Positions 19,580 to 29,248 of a stretch of DNA of 64,000 nucleotides are shown in pieces (position 1 is the stretch's first letter; the number at the start of each line of letters is the position of its first letter). The stretch is taken from NCBI RefSeq assembly GCF_004342585.1, contig NZ_SLZQ01000010.1, positions 1-64,000 of the forward strand, written 5' to 3'. This DNA comes from Paucimonas lemoignei (lineage in GTDB: Bacteria > Pseudomonadota > Gammaproteobacteria > Burkholderiales > Burkholderiaceae_D). The notes beneath the pieces were generated by a model. The model had not been told where the DNA came from and made no database searches. It saw nothing but the letters and a program-made list of their open reading frames with translations. Both the position numbers and the translations under genes were made by a program.

Positions 19580-20004
19580 GTTGGTTGTACTCCCAATTTT
19601 TCAAATAGCACAGGCGGCGAGACGAAGCACATTTCGCCGGTTTCGGCATGCACCGCCACCTGCGTCGTGGTGGCGCGCGTCAGGCGCTTGCCGCTTTGCG
19701 CATCGGTGATCAGGTAATTGATTCTCAGCCGGTTTTCCCATTCCACCAGCGTGGCACTGACCTTGATGATCTGCCCGAAGGTGGCGGCGCCAATGTAACG
19801 CAACTGCATATCGATGATCGGCCACATGTAACCGGAAGCTTTCATGTCCGGATAGTTGTAGCCGATCTTCTCGAGCAATGCGCAACGCGCCTGCTCGAGA
19901 TATTTGACGTAGTGGCCATGCCAGACGATTTGCATCGGGTCGAGATCGAAGAACTGCACCTGCAGGTCGATCTCGGCAGTCCACTTGTGCTGCGTCTTAC
20001 TCAT
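19576..20004 (-). CDS. Acyl-CoA thioesterase, 4-hydroxybenzoyl-CoA thioesterase family
   Basis: A 142-residue hotdog thioesterase from ATG 20004 (MSKTQHKWTAEI). The catalytic segment QFFDLDPMQIVWHGHYVKYLEQARCALL matches the FDxDxxxxVWHGxY pattern of YbgC/4HBT enzymes, where the first Asp is catalytic. It may release or proofread an aryl or acyl thioester intermediate. The start overlaps the end of the ammonia-lyase gene by 8 bases. An open frame continues upstream to 20079, but it lies inside the lyase gene. Confidence 0.88.
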   Translation of the reverse strand: MSKTQHKWTAEIDLQVQFFDLDPMQIVWHGHYVKYLEQARCALLEKIGYNYPDMKASGYMWPIIDMQLRYIGAATFGQIIKVSATLVEWENRLRINYLITDAQSGKRLTRATTTQVAVHAETGEMCFVSPPVLFEKLGVQPT

Positions 20005-21553
20005 ACAGCTTCCAGGCATGGGTGCGGATACGCGCCAGCAGCACGCGCAAGTCCGGCTCCAGGCGACGGTCTTCCTCAATCATCGGCACATCATTCGACA
20101 GCGCATTGATCATCGCTTGCAGGGAAGCTTGCGGCGCCACCTCCGGATTGACGCGCTGGCGCAGCAGGCTGCCCTGCATGACTGCGATCAGCAAGGCAGA
20201 GGCGACTTGCTCGGTCAATTCCAGCACGCGCAGGCAATCGCGCGCGGCGATCGTGCCCATGCTGACCTTGTCCTGGTTATGGCATTCTGTCGAGCGCGAA
20301 AAGACCGATGCCGGCATGGTTTGCTTGAGCGCTTCGGCGGTCCAGGCCGAGACGCTGATCTGCAAGGCTTTCAAGCCATGACTGATCGCCGCGCGCGGCC
20401 CCTGCATGCCGGACAGGTTGGAAGGCAAGCCATTGTTGTAGCGGCTGTCGACCAGCAGCGCCATCTGCCGATCCATCAGGTCGGCGAGGTTGGCGACGGC
20501 ATTTTTCATGCTGTCCATGGCAAAGGCAATGTGGCCGCCGTAGAAATGACCGCCATGCAGCACGCGCTCGCCTTCGCCATCGATGATCGGATTATCGTTG
20601 GCGCTGTTGAGCTCGTTTTCAATATAGTCGCGCAGCCAGGGCAGGGCGTCGGCCAGTACGCCGATGACGTGCGGAGCGCAGCGCAGCGAGTAACGATCCT
20701 GCAGGCGCTTGCCGTTGCGCTGGGTTTGCTCGCATTGCAGATCGGTGCGCAGCCATGCCGCCACCTGCTGCTGGCCCGGATGCGGCTTCACGGAAAACAG
20801 CGTGGCATCGAAATGATGGGCGTTGCCATCCAGCGCAAACGACGCCATCGCGGTGATGCGCGTGCAAAGCCGGGTCAGGTATTCGGCGCGCTGATAGGCC
20901 AGGCATGCCAAGGCCGTCATCACCGCCGTGCCATTCATGATGGCCAAGCCTTCCTTCGGGCGCAGGCGCAGCGGCGTGATACCGGCATCTTGCAATGCCT
21001 GCGCAGCCGGCACTTCGACGCCGTCGCGCAGCACTTCGCGCTCGCCGCACAGCACCGCCGCCAGGTAGGAGAGCGGGGTCAAGTCACCGCTGGCGCCGAC
21101 CGAGCCTTCGGAAGGAATCCGCGGCAGCAAGTCCTTATCCAGCAGGCGCACGATCTGCTCCAGCAATTCCACGCTGACGCCCGAGTAACCTTTGCACAGC
21201 GAAGCCAGGCGCGCCGCCATGATGGCGCGTGTCTGCTCGGCATCGAAATAAGCGCCGAGGCCGCAGCCATGGTAGGTGTACAGGTGATGCGGCAGTTCCG
21301 CCACCAGATCGGGCGGAATGGTCACCGTGCACGAATCGCCATAACCGGTCGTCACGCCATAGATGACGCCATCTTCGCGCAAGAGGCGGTCAAGAAATTC
21401 CGCGCCGCGCGTAATCGTCGCGCGGAATTCCGGCGCTTGCGACAGCGTGGCGCGCGCGCGGCCAGCGGCGATATCGGCGATATCCTCGATCTGCAGACGT
21501 TCCTGGTCGAAACGGACAGCGCGTGAAGTGTTTTTCAGGTCAGCAGGATGCAT
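19997..21553 (-). CDS. Aromatic amino acid ammonia-lyase (HAL/PAL/TAL family)
   Basis: A 518-residue MIO-type lyase from ATG 21553. The MIO-forming Ala-Ser-Gly is at residues 154-156 in SVGASGDLTPLSY, and the catalytic Tyr is about residue 65 in YGVTTGYG. In this pathway it would deaminate Tyr or Phe (or His) to an unsaturated aryl acid that starts the polyene. The substrate-selectivity pair in the segment LPHHLYTYHGCG reads Tyr-His, not the usual Ser-His (histidine), His-Leu (tyrosine) or Phe-Leu (phenylalanine). The start overlaps the acyltransferase gene by 14 bases. The open frame upstream to 21889 is inside that gene and is not part of the enzyme. Confidence 0.93.
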   Translation of the reverse strand: MHPADLKNTSRAVRFDQERLQIEDIADIAAGRARATLSQAPEFRATITRGAEFLDRLLREDGVIYGVTTGYGDSCTVTIPPDLVAELPHHLYTYHGCGLGAYFDAEQTRAIMAARLASLCKGYSGVSVELLEQIVRLLDKDLLPRIPSEGSVGASGDLTPLSYLAAVLCGEREVLRDGVEVPAAQALQDAGITPLRLRPKEGLAIMNGTAVMTALACLAYQRAEYLTRLCTRITAMASFALDGNAHHFDATLFSVKPHPGQQQVAAWLRTDLQCEQTQRNGKRLQDRYSLRCAPHVIGVLADALPWLRDYIENELNSANDNPIIDGEGERVLHGGHFYGGHIAFAMDSMKNAVANLADLMDRQMALLVDSRYNNGLPSNLSGMQGPRAAISHGLKALQISVSAWTAEALKQTMPASVFSRSTECHNQDKVSMGTIAARDCLRVLELTEQVASALLIAVMQGSLLRQRVNPEVAPQASLQAMINALSNDVPMIEEDRRLEPDLRVLLARIRTHAWKLYE

Positions 21554-22523
21554 CGGTGGATTCCCTGTCAGGCATACGCCAGAATTCAAAAAAATTAAAC
21601 CATTGGAATGGAGCGCGCAGGCAGAAATGCTCCAGCCGTGCCGCATAGTCTTGTGCCAGTTCGGCAAATGCCTGTTCGCGCCCCTTGCGCGGCAGGCGGA
21701 CGCTATCGCGCAAGCGTTCGAAATGAATTTCCGAACGCCGGCCGCTGCGCATTGAAAACAGCATGTACACCGGGCACTGCAGCAGGCTCGCCAGCACATA
21801 CGGCCCCACCGGAAAGGCTGCCGGCGCCCCCATGAATTGCGCTTCGCAAGTACGGGCGCCGGAAGTGACGGGCACGCGGTCGCCGGCAATCACCACGAAC
21901 TCGCCCCGGCTGACACGTTCGTTAAGCAGCATGGCGGTCGCCGGCGACATTTCCGTCACTTGCAGCAAATTCAACTGGCTTTCCGGATCGAGCTGTCCGA
22001 GCAATTGATTGAATTTGCGCGCATGTTTGGTATGCACCAAGACGGTCATCTTCATCCCGCCGCGTTGACGCGCCAATACACGGCAAAGCTCGAGGTTGCC
22101 GAAGTGCGAACAAATCAACAAGCCGCCGCGACCGCTGGCAATATCGTCGTCGAGCTGCTTTTCGCCGAAGTAGGCGACCTTGCCGAAATTGGTGTGGCCG
22201 CCCCACAGCAGCATTTTGTCGAGGATGCATTCGGCAAACGCGGCAAAGTGGCGCATCACGCCTGCCAAGCCGGGATTGATCCATTCCAGCTTGCCATGAT
22301 TGCGCACGCGGCGCAGATAATCCGACGACGCCGCGCGCGCTGCCGGCTGGGTCAACACGTACCAGGTCAGCACCGGGTAAAGGAATAGACGGAATGGCCA
22401 GCGCCCGAAAGTGCGGCAAATCCAGAAAAGAAAGCGCATGCCTGCCACGAAGCTGGCTTCATTGATGTGCGCCCAGTGGCGGCGCGGCGCGGCAGGCATC
22501 GACTGGCTCACGCTCTGCTCCAT
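21540..22523 (-). CDS. LpxL/HtrB-family acyltransferase of the aryl polyene cluster
   Basis: A 327-residue membrane-associated acyltransferase. The segment LLICSHFGNLELCRVLAR has the HX4(D/E) catalytic motif of lysophospholipid/lipid A acyltransferases, and FVVIAGDRVPV and FPVGPYVLASLL follow in family order. It is predicted to transfer the aryl polyene or a fatty acyl chain onto a lipid or sugar acceptor. It overlaps the glycosyltransferase gene by 16 bases and the ammonia-lyase gene by 14. Confidence 0.85.
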   Translation of the reverse strand: MEQSVSQSMPAAPRRHWAHINEASFVAGMRFLFWICRTFGRWPFRLFLYPVLTWYVLTQPAARAASSDYLRRVRNHGKLEWINPGLAGVMRHFAAFAECILDKMLLWGGHTNFGKVAYFGEKQLDDDIASGRGGLLICSHFGNLELCRVLARQRGGMKMTVLVHTKHARKFNQLLGQLDPESQLNLLQVTEMSPATAMLLNERVSRGEFVVIAGDRVPVTSGARTCEAQFMGAPAAFPVGPYVLASLLQCPVYMLFSMRSGRRSEIHFERLRDSVRLPRKGREQAFAELAQDYAARLEHFCLRAPFQWFNFFEFWRMPDRESTDASC

Positions 22524-23251
22524 TTGCGCGCCAACAGTTTCGGCGCCCGCAGCAACATGCCGAAGAATAGCGTCGCATGCATGCGTGAGATCAGCACGTT
22601 ATCGAGCACCATGCGAAAGTGCGACACGCCATCGGTCGGATAGCCGACACGCGTGCCGACGTTGACCATATCCACGCCCTCCCAGCTCAGGCGCACCAGG
22701 ATATCCGTATCGAAATCCATGCGCGAACCGATTCTGTGGCGCTTGGTAAGCTCCAGCACCGGCGCCACCGGATAGACGCGAAAGCCGCACATCGAATCCT
22801 TGATCTGCAGCGACAGCGTATTGATCCATACCCAGACATGCGTGAGATAGCGGCCGTACAGGCGAACTGCCGGCACCGATTCGTCGTATTGCGGATAACC
22901 GACGATGACAGAAGCGGGATGTGCCGCCGCCTGTTCGATGAAGCGAGGAATATCGGCGACGTTGTGCTGGCCATCGGCATCGATTTGCAAGGCATGGGTG
23001 TAGCCGGCATCGGCGGCGTGGCGGATACCGGTCAGCACCGCGCCTCCCTTGCCCTGGTTGTGCGCATGCCGCACCAGCATGATTTGCTGCGGCGATGCTT
23101 TGGCGATGTCGTCCAGCACTTGCGCGCATTGTGGCGTGCTGCCGTCGTCCACCAGTACGCATGGCAAGCCGGTTGCCAATACCGCCTGCGTCACGGCGCC
23201 GATGGCATGCTCGTGGTTATACACAGGGATGACGACGCAAGGCTTAAACAT
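22508..23251 (-). CDS. Glycosyltransferase family 2 protein
   Basis: A 247-residue GT-A glycosyltransferase. The N-terminus CVVIPVYNHEHAIG, the VDDGST nucleotide-binding segment, the metal-binding LQIDADGQHN and the later DSMCGFRVYP acceptor region are all present. It resembles dolichol-phosphate mannosyltransferase-like enzymes of aryl polyene clusters and probably attaches the sugar that links polyene and lipid. The acceptor is not known. Confidence 0.88.
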   Translation of the reverse strand: MFKPCVVIPVYNHEHAIGAVTQAVLATGLPCVLVDDGSTPQCAQVLDDIAKASPQQIMLVRHAHNQGKGGAVLTGIRHAADAGYTHALQIDADGQHNVADIPRFIEQAAAHPASVIVGYPQYDESVPAVRLYGRYLTHVWVWINTLSLQIKDSMCGFRVYPVAPVLELTKRHRIGSRMDFDTDILVRLSWEGVDMVNVGTRVGYPTDGVSHFRMVLDNVLISRMHATLFFGMLLRAPKLLARKWSRA

Positions 23252-24986
23252 GGGCCGCTCCGAACATCAGCTTGCCGCTCGCATGGTTGCCCTCGGCTGA
23301 AAAATAGCGGAACGACACGCTGTTTTTGAGCGGGTCATGCTGCATTTCCAGCGAAAACGGCATGGCGGGACGAATCACGCGCTGGAATTTCAGCGCATGA
23401 ATGCCGCAAAATTCGGCAGGCAGGGCGAAGCTGTCGCGCGCCATCTGTACCGCCCACTGCACTTGCGCGACGCCGGGCAAGATCGGCGTTTGCGGAAAGT
23501 GACCGTCGAAACACGGAAGCTCCGGCGCCGCTTCCAGGGCAAACAGCGCGCGCGTCGCGTCCTTTTCCAGCAGCGCGGTGCGCGGCCCGGTGGCCCGGTC
23601 GCTTTCCTGCGCTACAGTGTCGTTCAATAGTGCCATCAAATCCGCCTGGGTCGTCTTGCCTTGCGCATTGACCGGCAAGGCATCAAGATAGCGCCAGCTA
23701 CGCGGCAACGCCACGCGCTCGATGCATTCGGCCAGCCACTCGCGCAGGAACAGGTTCAAGGCCAGCTTGCCTTGCTTAACCAGTTCGTCGCGGCCGGCAG
23801 TGGACAGCACCACAAACGCCGCGACGCGATCGCGATTGCCGGCCGCGACCACTACCCGCGCTTCCGCCACCAGCGCCGACTGCCGCAGCCGCGTTTCCAT
23901 CAAGTCCAGCGAGATCCGCTTTTCCTCGATCTTGACGATACGGTCGGCCCGCCCATGCAGGGTGAAACGGCGCGCATCGATCATGCGCGCCCGATCCGAG
24001 CAACGGAACCATGTCGCGTCGGGCAAATGCGGCGAGCACACTTCCAGCGATTCGCCATCTTCGGCAATGCGCGCTTCGATGCCGGGCATGAGTTGCCATT
24101 CGTCGCCGTTATCGGCATGGCGCTGGCGGCAAGCGATACCGCCGGTTTCGGAGCTGCCATATACCTCGATCGGCATGCGGCCAAGCAGGCGCGCGGTGGC
24201 ATGCGCGACATCTTCGGGCAGCGGCCCGCCGGAGGAAAAAATGGCGCGCAAGCGCTGCGTGCCGGCGTCCCAGATCGAAGTGTCCGGCAAGCGTTTCAAA
24301 TGCGCCGGGCTCGCCACCAGGACCGAGTCGCGCATGGCAATGGCGGCGGCAATCTGCTCGGGGTAACTCAGGCTGATCGCTTCGATCGGGCTGCCATATG
24401 CCAGCGGCAGCAGCACCTTGAATAACAGCCCGTAAATATGCTGGTGCGACACGGTCGCAATGACGGCGGCGTTGTCGAACTCCTTGCCGAACAGTTGCGC
24501 AAGCGTGGCGACTTCGGTTGCCAGTTGCGACAGCTTCTTCGGAATGGCTTGCGGCGTGCCCGTGCTGCCCGAGGTAAACACCACCAAGCCAGTGAAGTTC
24601 GCATCCAGCATACCGAAGTCATCAATGGCAACGCTCGCCGCGTCATCCGCCGGCACGCCTACCGGCTGGCAATCAGGCGGAAAATCGCCGATATATTGCG
24701 TGACCAGCGTACGCAACGAGGCGCAGGTCGCCGGCAGCGTATCCGATGGCAGGTAGACCGTCTTCGCCGCATGCCAGGCGCCGAGCAGCGCCGCGGCGAA
24801 TTCAAGGCTGTCATGGAAAAACAGTGCGACGTTGCGATCGGGCGATTTCTGCAACGTGGCGCGCCACTGTGACGTGCGCGTCACCAATTCGGCATGGGAT
24901 ACCGCCTGGCCGTTACGCCAGCCGACCACCCGGTTCGGCTCTTGCCCGCTGCCGGGAAGATCAAGAATGTTGAAGCGATTAGCCAT
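23244..24986 (-). CDS. AMP-dependent ligase fused to a FabA/FabZ-like dehydratase domain
   Basis: A 580-residue two-domain protein. Residues about 1-470 form an adenylate-forming ligase: TSGSTGTPQAIPK at 138-150, YGSSETGG further on, and FRCSDRARMIDARRFTLHGRADRIVKIEEKRISLDLMETRL as the A8-A10 region with the catalytic Lys area. Residues about 480-580 form a hotdog dehydratase-like domain with LPCFDGHFPQTPILPGVAQVQWAV, whose His in GHFP is catalytic in FabZ-type enzymes. The ligase activates an aryl acid for loading onto an ACP; the dehydratase domain may help the extension cycle. Confidence 0.9.
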   Translation of the reverse strand: MANRFNILDLPGSGQEPNRVVGWRNGQAVSHAELVTRTSQWRATLQKSPDRNVALFFHDSLEFAAALLGAWHAAKTVYLPSDTLPATCASLRTLVTQYIGDFPPDCQPVGVPADDAASVAIDDFGMLDANFTGLVVFTSGSTGTPQAIPKKLSQLATEVATLAQLFGKEFDNAAVIATVSHQHIYGLLFKVLLPLAYGSPIEAISLSYPEQIAAAIAMRDSVLVASPAHLKRLPDTSIWDAGTQRLRAIFSSGGPLPEDVAHATARLLGRMPIEVYGSSETGGIACRQRHADNGDEWQLMPGIEARIAEDGESLEVCSPHLPDATWFRCSDRARMIDARRFTLHGRADRIVKIEEKRISLDLMETRLRQSALVAEARVVVAAGNRDRVAAFVVLSTAGRDELVKQGKLALNLFLREWLAECIERVALPRSWRYLDALPVNAQGKTTQADLMALLNDTVAQESDRATGPRTALLEKDATRALFALEAAPELPCFDGHFPQTPILPGVAQVQWAVQMARDSFALPAEFCGIHALKFQRVIRPAMPFSLEMQHDPLKNSVSFRYFSAEGNHASGKLMFGAAHV

Positions 24987-25506
24987 TGTTGCGTTTTACT
25001 CGAAGCCTGACCAGATACTCGCCGCCGAACAGGCAGCCCATCAGCACGTAGGAAATCACGCCGTTATACAGTGACCAGACTGCAGGCGACGCCCACAGCG
25101 CCGTGCCCAGCGCGATTGCTCCATTAATCAAAAAGAATACGCACCACGCCTGTGTCACGCGATAGGTGTACGACACGGCATACGGCGGCAAGTCAGGATC
25201 CTGCATGCGCGCCAAGCGCTCGATCAGCGATGGCGGCGAAATCAGGCTATAACCAAATACGCCGAGCATGACGGCACTGACCAATACCGGATATAACTTC
25301 AGCGGCATCCAGGCATTCTTCCAGAACGTCATTGCGGCAAGCAGCAACGCGCCCAGCAGCCACCAGAAGCCGGCCTTGTCGCTTCCCTTCGCGAAGATGC
25401 GCAGCACCGCGGCCAGCACCAGCACGCCGGCAAGCAAGCGCGGCTCCACTTCGCCATGGCCCAGCCAGACCAGCAGCGGGTAGAGCAGCGTGACCAGGAC
25501 CGGCAA
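24979..25506 (-). CDS. Polytopic membrane protein of the aryl polyene cluster (COG4648-like)
   Basis: A 175-residue protein with about five hydrophobic segments and the conserved WCVFFLINGAIALGTALWA and WSLYNGVISYVLMGCLFGGEYLVRLRVKR near the C-terminus, typical of COG4648-like membrane proteins of aryl polyene clusters. TTG 25506 is the first usable start; homologues appear to begin a few residues earlier (KRRVLTALPVL), but no standard start codon exists there, so the start is uncertain. Its function is unknown; membrane anchoring of the complex or lipid transfer is plausible. Confidence 0.78.
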   Translation of the reverse strand: MPVLVTLLYPLLVWLGHGEVEPRLLAGVLVLAAVLRIFAKGSDKAGFWWLLGALLLAAMTFWKNAWMPLKLYPVLVSAVMLGVFGYSLISPPSLIERLARMQDPDLPPYAVSYTYRVTQAWCVFFLINGAIALGTALWASPAVWSLYNGVISYVLMGCLFGGEYLVRLRVKRNNG

Positions 25507-25533
25507 TGCGGTCAGGACGCGTCGTTTGATTTC

Positions 25534-25800
25534 TTACTCCGTCAGCAGGTCGGCTACGGCATTGATGACGTCCTCGACCGTGCGCACGGTCTTGAACATT
25601 TCCGGCGACAAGCGTTTGCCGGTCAATTCCTTCAATTTGACGGCCAGGTCGACCGCATCGATGCTGTCGATATCGAGATCGGTGTACAGATTGGATTGCG
25701 GGGTGATCGCCGCCTTGTCGATTTCAAACATCTCGTGCAAGGTATCGACGATCCATGCTTGGATCTCATCCCGGCTCATGGTGGTGCTCGGCGCAGACAT
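25534..25800 (-). CDS. Acyl carrier protein (second ACP of the cluster)
   Basis: An 88-residue ACP. The phosphopantetheine site is Ser in LYTDLDIDSIDAVDLAVKL (about residues 38-56). Typical aryl polyene clusters encode two ACPs, one for starter loading and one for extension; which does which is not evident. It ends 27 bases before the membrane protein gene. Confidence 0.93.
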   Translation of the reverse strand: MSAPSTTMSRDEIQAWIVDTLHEMFEIDKAAITPQSNLYTDLDIDSIDAVDLAVKLKELTGKRLSPEMFKTVRTVEDVINAVADLLTE

Positions 25801-25818
25801 TTCCTTATCCCCCGTTGA

Positions 25819-26079
25819 TTATTTGTTGCGATGTTCGGTGATCAGCGCGCAGAGCGCGCTTACCGACTTGAAGTGGCGGCGCGTTTCTTCCGAATCGGCG
25901 GATAGCGAAATGCCATAACGCTTTTGCAGGGCCACGCCCAATTCCAGCGCATCGATCGAATCCAGCCCGAGGCCTTCGATAAACAAAGGCGCATCCGTAT
26001 CGATGTCCGCCGGCGTGATGTCTTCCAGTTGCAGGGCATCGATGATGAGCTGCTTTACTTCTTGTTCAAGCGATTGCAT
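25819..26079 (-). CDS. Acyl carrier protein (first ACP of the cluster)
   Basis: An 86-residue ACP from ATG 26079 (MQSLEQEVKQLIIDALQL), with a GAGGAAAA ribosome binding site 8-14 bases upstream. The phosphopantetheine Ser lies in FIEGLGLDSIDALELGVAL. An in-frame TTG at 26100 would add seven residues. It overlaps the acyltransferase gene upstream by 14 bases and precedes the second ACP gene by 18 bases. Confidence 0.92.
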   Translation of the reverse strand: MQSLEQEVKQLIIDALQLEDITPADIDTDAPLFIEGLGLDSIDALELGVALQKRYGISLSADSEETRRHFKSVSALCALITEHRNK

Positions 26080-26848
26080 GGCGTTGGTTTTCCTCGGCAA
26101 AATAGTTTTGCAAATAATCGGTCAGGCGGCGTGCCGCGAGTGTTTCATTGTTGGCGGTTGCAACAAAAGGCGCGACCTTGACGTCTTCCCTTACTTCGAT
26201 GACAAAATGCATGCGCCGAGGCGGCACCTGCCACCACTTTTCGCCTTTGCCCAGCGTCGGCGGGGTGCAGCGGATGGTCACCGGCGTCAGGTCCCGCAAG
26301 CCGCGTACGGCGATATTCGATGCCCCGCGCCTGAACGGATGCAGGCCATGGCGCGGACTGCGTGTCCCTTCCGGGAAAATGATCAGGTTACTGCCATCCG
26401 CCAGGGTGGCGATGCAATCATCCACCAGGTCGGGGCCATTCTCATTCTTGATATAGCCAGCAGCCCGCACTGGCCCATGCGTAAATGGATTGCTCCACAA
26501 GCCGCTTTTGACGATGCAATTGGCATGCTTCACGAATGCCATCAGAAATACCGTATCCAGCAGCGTCGGATGGTTGGCGATAACGAGCAAGCCCGCGCGC
26601 TCCAGCCGCTCCAGCCCCTTGATCTCATAACGCAGCACGCCCATGACGCGCATCATTTCGATAAACGCGCGAAATGTCAGCCGGATGACATTGCGGGATA
26701 CCAGCGTGCGCTGCTGCTGGTCCCTGAAAAACACACTGATGATCGGGAATACCGCCACGCGCAGCACCAGCCCGCCCAGGCCAAAGGCGGCAAAGCTCAA
26801 GCCCGTCGTCAGCACGCGCACAGAACGTTCAAGACGATTAACGACCAT
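26066..26848 (-). CDS. 1-acylglycerol-3-phosphate acyltransferase (PlsC-like)
   Basis: A 260-residue membrane-associated acyltransferase with the HX4D motif in ANHPTLLDTVFLM (His 93, Asp 98) and the FPEGTRS motif further on. Together they define the PlsC/LPLAT family. In aryl polyene clusters a PlsC-like enzyme is thought to build the lipid anchor. It overlaps the ketosynthase-like gene by 11 bases. Confidence 0.9.
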   Translation of the reverse strand: MVVNRLERSVRVLTTGLSFAAFGLGGLVLRVAVFPIISVFFRDQQQRTLVSRNVIRLTFRAFIEMMRVMGVLRYEIKGLERLERAGLLVIANHPTLLDTVFLMAFVKHANCIVKSGLWSNPFTHGPVRAAGYIKNENGPDLVDDCIATLADGSNLIIFPEGTRSPRHGLHPFRRGASNIAVRGLRDLTPVTIRCTPPTLGKGEKWWQVPPRRMHFVIEVREDVKVAPFVATANNETLAARRLTDYLQNYFAEENQRHAIA

Positions 26849-27575
26849 GTCGCGTCCATTGCCAGGATTGCTTGCCGCAGAGGCGCTTCATGCTTTGCTC
26901 CCGCCGCAAGAAAAAGCGCAGAATTTCCAGACTGGTTGTTGTCATTTCATTTCCGCTTGGCGTCCCAGTTGGCGCGTCCCATGACAGGGCAATCACATCC
27001 TGCTGTGGCGGCTCGATCAGCCAGGCCCATGCAAACGGGTGAGTATCCTCATCCTGAAAACTTGCATACACGGCCGGCAACGGGCAATCGTATACAACGA
27101 GCAGCACCGCCTGTTCGCCATCTGCCAGCAAACCGCAGGCCTCGATCAGCGCATGCTCGACACTGGCATGGCCGCCACTCAAGGCAATATGGCTAGCCTT
27201 GTCGCCACGCGCCATGGAAAACATCCCGCCAATGGCATTGTGGACCGACAATCCGAAAGAGGTGGGAGAGAGCGGCTCGCCTTGTGCCAGGTTGCGCAAT
27301 AACTCCACCGAGCGCGATACCTCCCCATGACGGGAGCAAAACAGTGTCGGGATGTCGCGGCGCTCGCCCAGACATTCATAGGCAACCTCGAGCGCCATCT
27401 TTCCGAGGAGTCCCAGGCGCCGACGTTGCATGGCCGGCATTACGCGCAATGCCGGCTCCGAATCCGTGCGCGTTACAGGCTGGCCGAGTGCCCAGTCCTG
27501 CCACGCCTCGCGTGTTTCAATGCCGGGGGCCCAGGCAGCGTTGCTGGTAATGGAAAACTCGATCGCGGAACGCAT
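26838..27575 (-). CDS. Ketosynthase-like chain-length-factor protein (ApeC-like)
   Basis: A 245-residue protein of the beta-ketoacyl synthase fold (Ketoacyl-synt_2-like), first gene of the operon. It has TLFCSRHGEVSRSVELLRNL, LSPTSFGLSVHNAIGGMFSMA and HIALSGGHASVEHALIEA, but lacks the catalytic Cys-His-His triad and the C-terminal ketosynthase lobe. Such proteins partner an active ketosynthase and limit chain length. A TATAAT -10 hexamer lies on this strand at 27611-27616, but with no -35 at proper spacing. Confidence 0.88.
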   Translation of the reverse strand: MRSAIEFSITSNAAWAPGIETREAWQDWALGQPVTRTDSEPALRVMPAMQRRRLGLLGKMALEVAYECLGERRDIPTLFCSRHGEVSRSVELLRNLAQGEPLSPTSFGLSVHNAIGGMFSMARGDKASHIALSGGHASVEHALIEACGLLADGEQAVLLVVYDCPLPAVYASFQDEDTHPFAWAWLIEPPQQDVIALSWDAPTGTPSGNEMTTTSLEILRFFLRREQSMKRLCGKQSWQWTRHGR

Positions 27576-28045
27576 AAACCCCAGGAAAAATCTTGCCGTA
27601 ACAGATTCTAATTATAGCGGCTTGATTTGGCGCAACGCGAGAGACTGTTGTCAACATCTAAAGAGTTTTTGAATCATGGTCCGTCTGATGCCGTAACTTG
27701 TTGTGTTTTTGTAGTATGAGCGCGACGGTAATTGAATGGCTGCCAAGATCCTGCCCTGCTTTTCTACTCTATATGAAGTTAGATAAGGTGAAAAAAAAAG
27801 CGGTGCAGGCCAATCCGATATTAAATTATCGGTCATACATATATATGTGAGCGAGGCAAACCCGCGCTGCTCAACGTGAGAAGTGCTGTATCAATTCCGT
27901 CGCATTGCTTGAATTGCGTAATGGCAAATGTTTGACTGGAGTTTATGAATCCACTTATAATCCCGAGGCTTCACTGAACCGCTCTCCGAATTAAAAAACG
28001 CTTACGCGCTAGCACCATTTGCGCGATGCGACGAATTAGGCCTGT
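27576..28045 (+). other. 470-bp divergent intergenic region between the aryl polyene operon and the atp operon
   Basis: This region holds the atp promoter (27932-27961) and the start of the aryl polyene transcript. Around 27780-27850 it is AT-rich, with a run of nine A and an ATATATAT stretch. On the minus strand TATAAT lies at 27611-27616, and an exact TTGACA at 27649-27654, but they are too far apart to form one promoter. No gene-like frame is convincing. Confidence 0.6.
27932..27961 (+). promoter_or_regulatory. Sigma70-type promoter of the atp operon
   Basis: TTGACT (27932-27937) and TATAAT (27956-27961) are separated by 18 bp, matching the consensus at 11 of 12 positions. Transcription would start near 27968, giving a leader of about 78 nt before atpI. 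Confidence 0.85.
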
Positions 28046-29210
<1,165 letters not shown>

Positions 29211-29248
29211 TACGACCAGGAGAAAATTCAGGATCCAGCAGTACCGAA

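Larger units (their letters stand above)
10599..27575 (-). other. Aryl polyene-type biosynthetic gene cluster
   Basis: About seventeen genes on one strand, mostly with overlapping stops and starts. They encode a full type II polyketide machinery (two ketosynthases, a chain-length-factor-like ketosynthase, ketoreductase, dehydratase, AMP-ligase/dehydratase fusion, two ACPs), an aromatic ammonia-lyase, two acyltransferases, a glycosyltransferase, a thioesterase, LolA-like and DUF3261 proteins, an MMPL exporter and a halogenase-like flavoprotein. This composition matches aryl polyene clusters. No DarA/DarB-type resorcinol genes are present, so a true flexirubin is unlikely. The products are yellow membrane-attached aryl-polyene lipids that protect against oxidative stress. 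Confidence 0.9.

Noticed and set aside
19985-21526. A 513-codon plus-strand frame across the ammonia-lyase gene
   Set aside because: It is antisense to a gene with a complete catalytic signature, and the predicted protein is rich in Arg, Gln and His with no family pattern.
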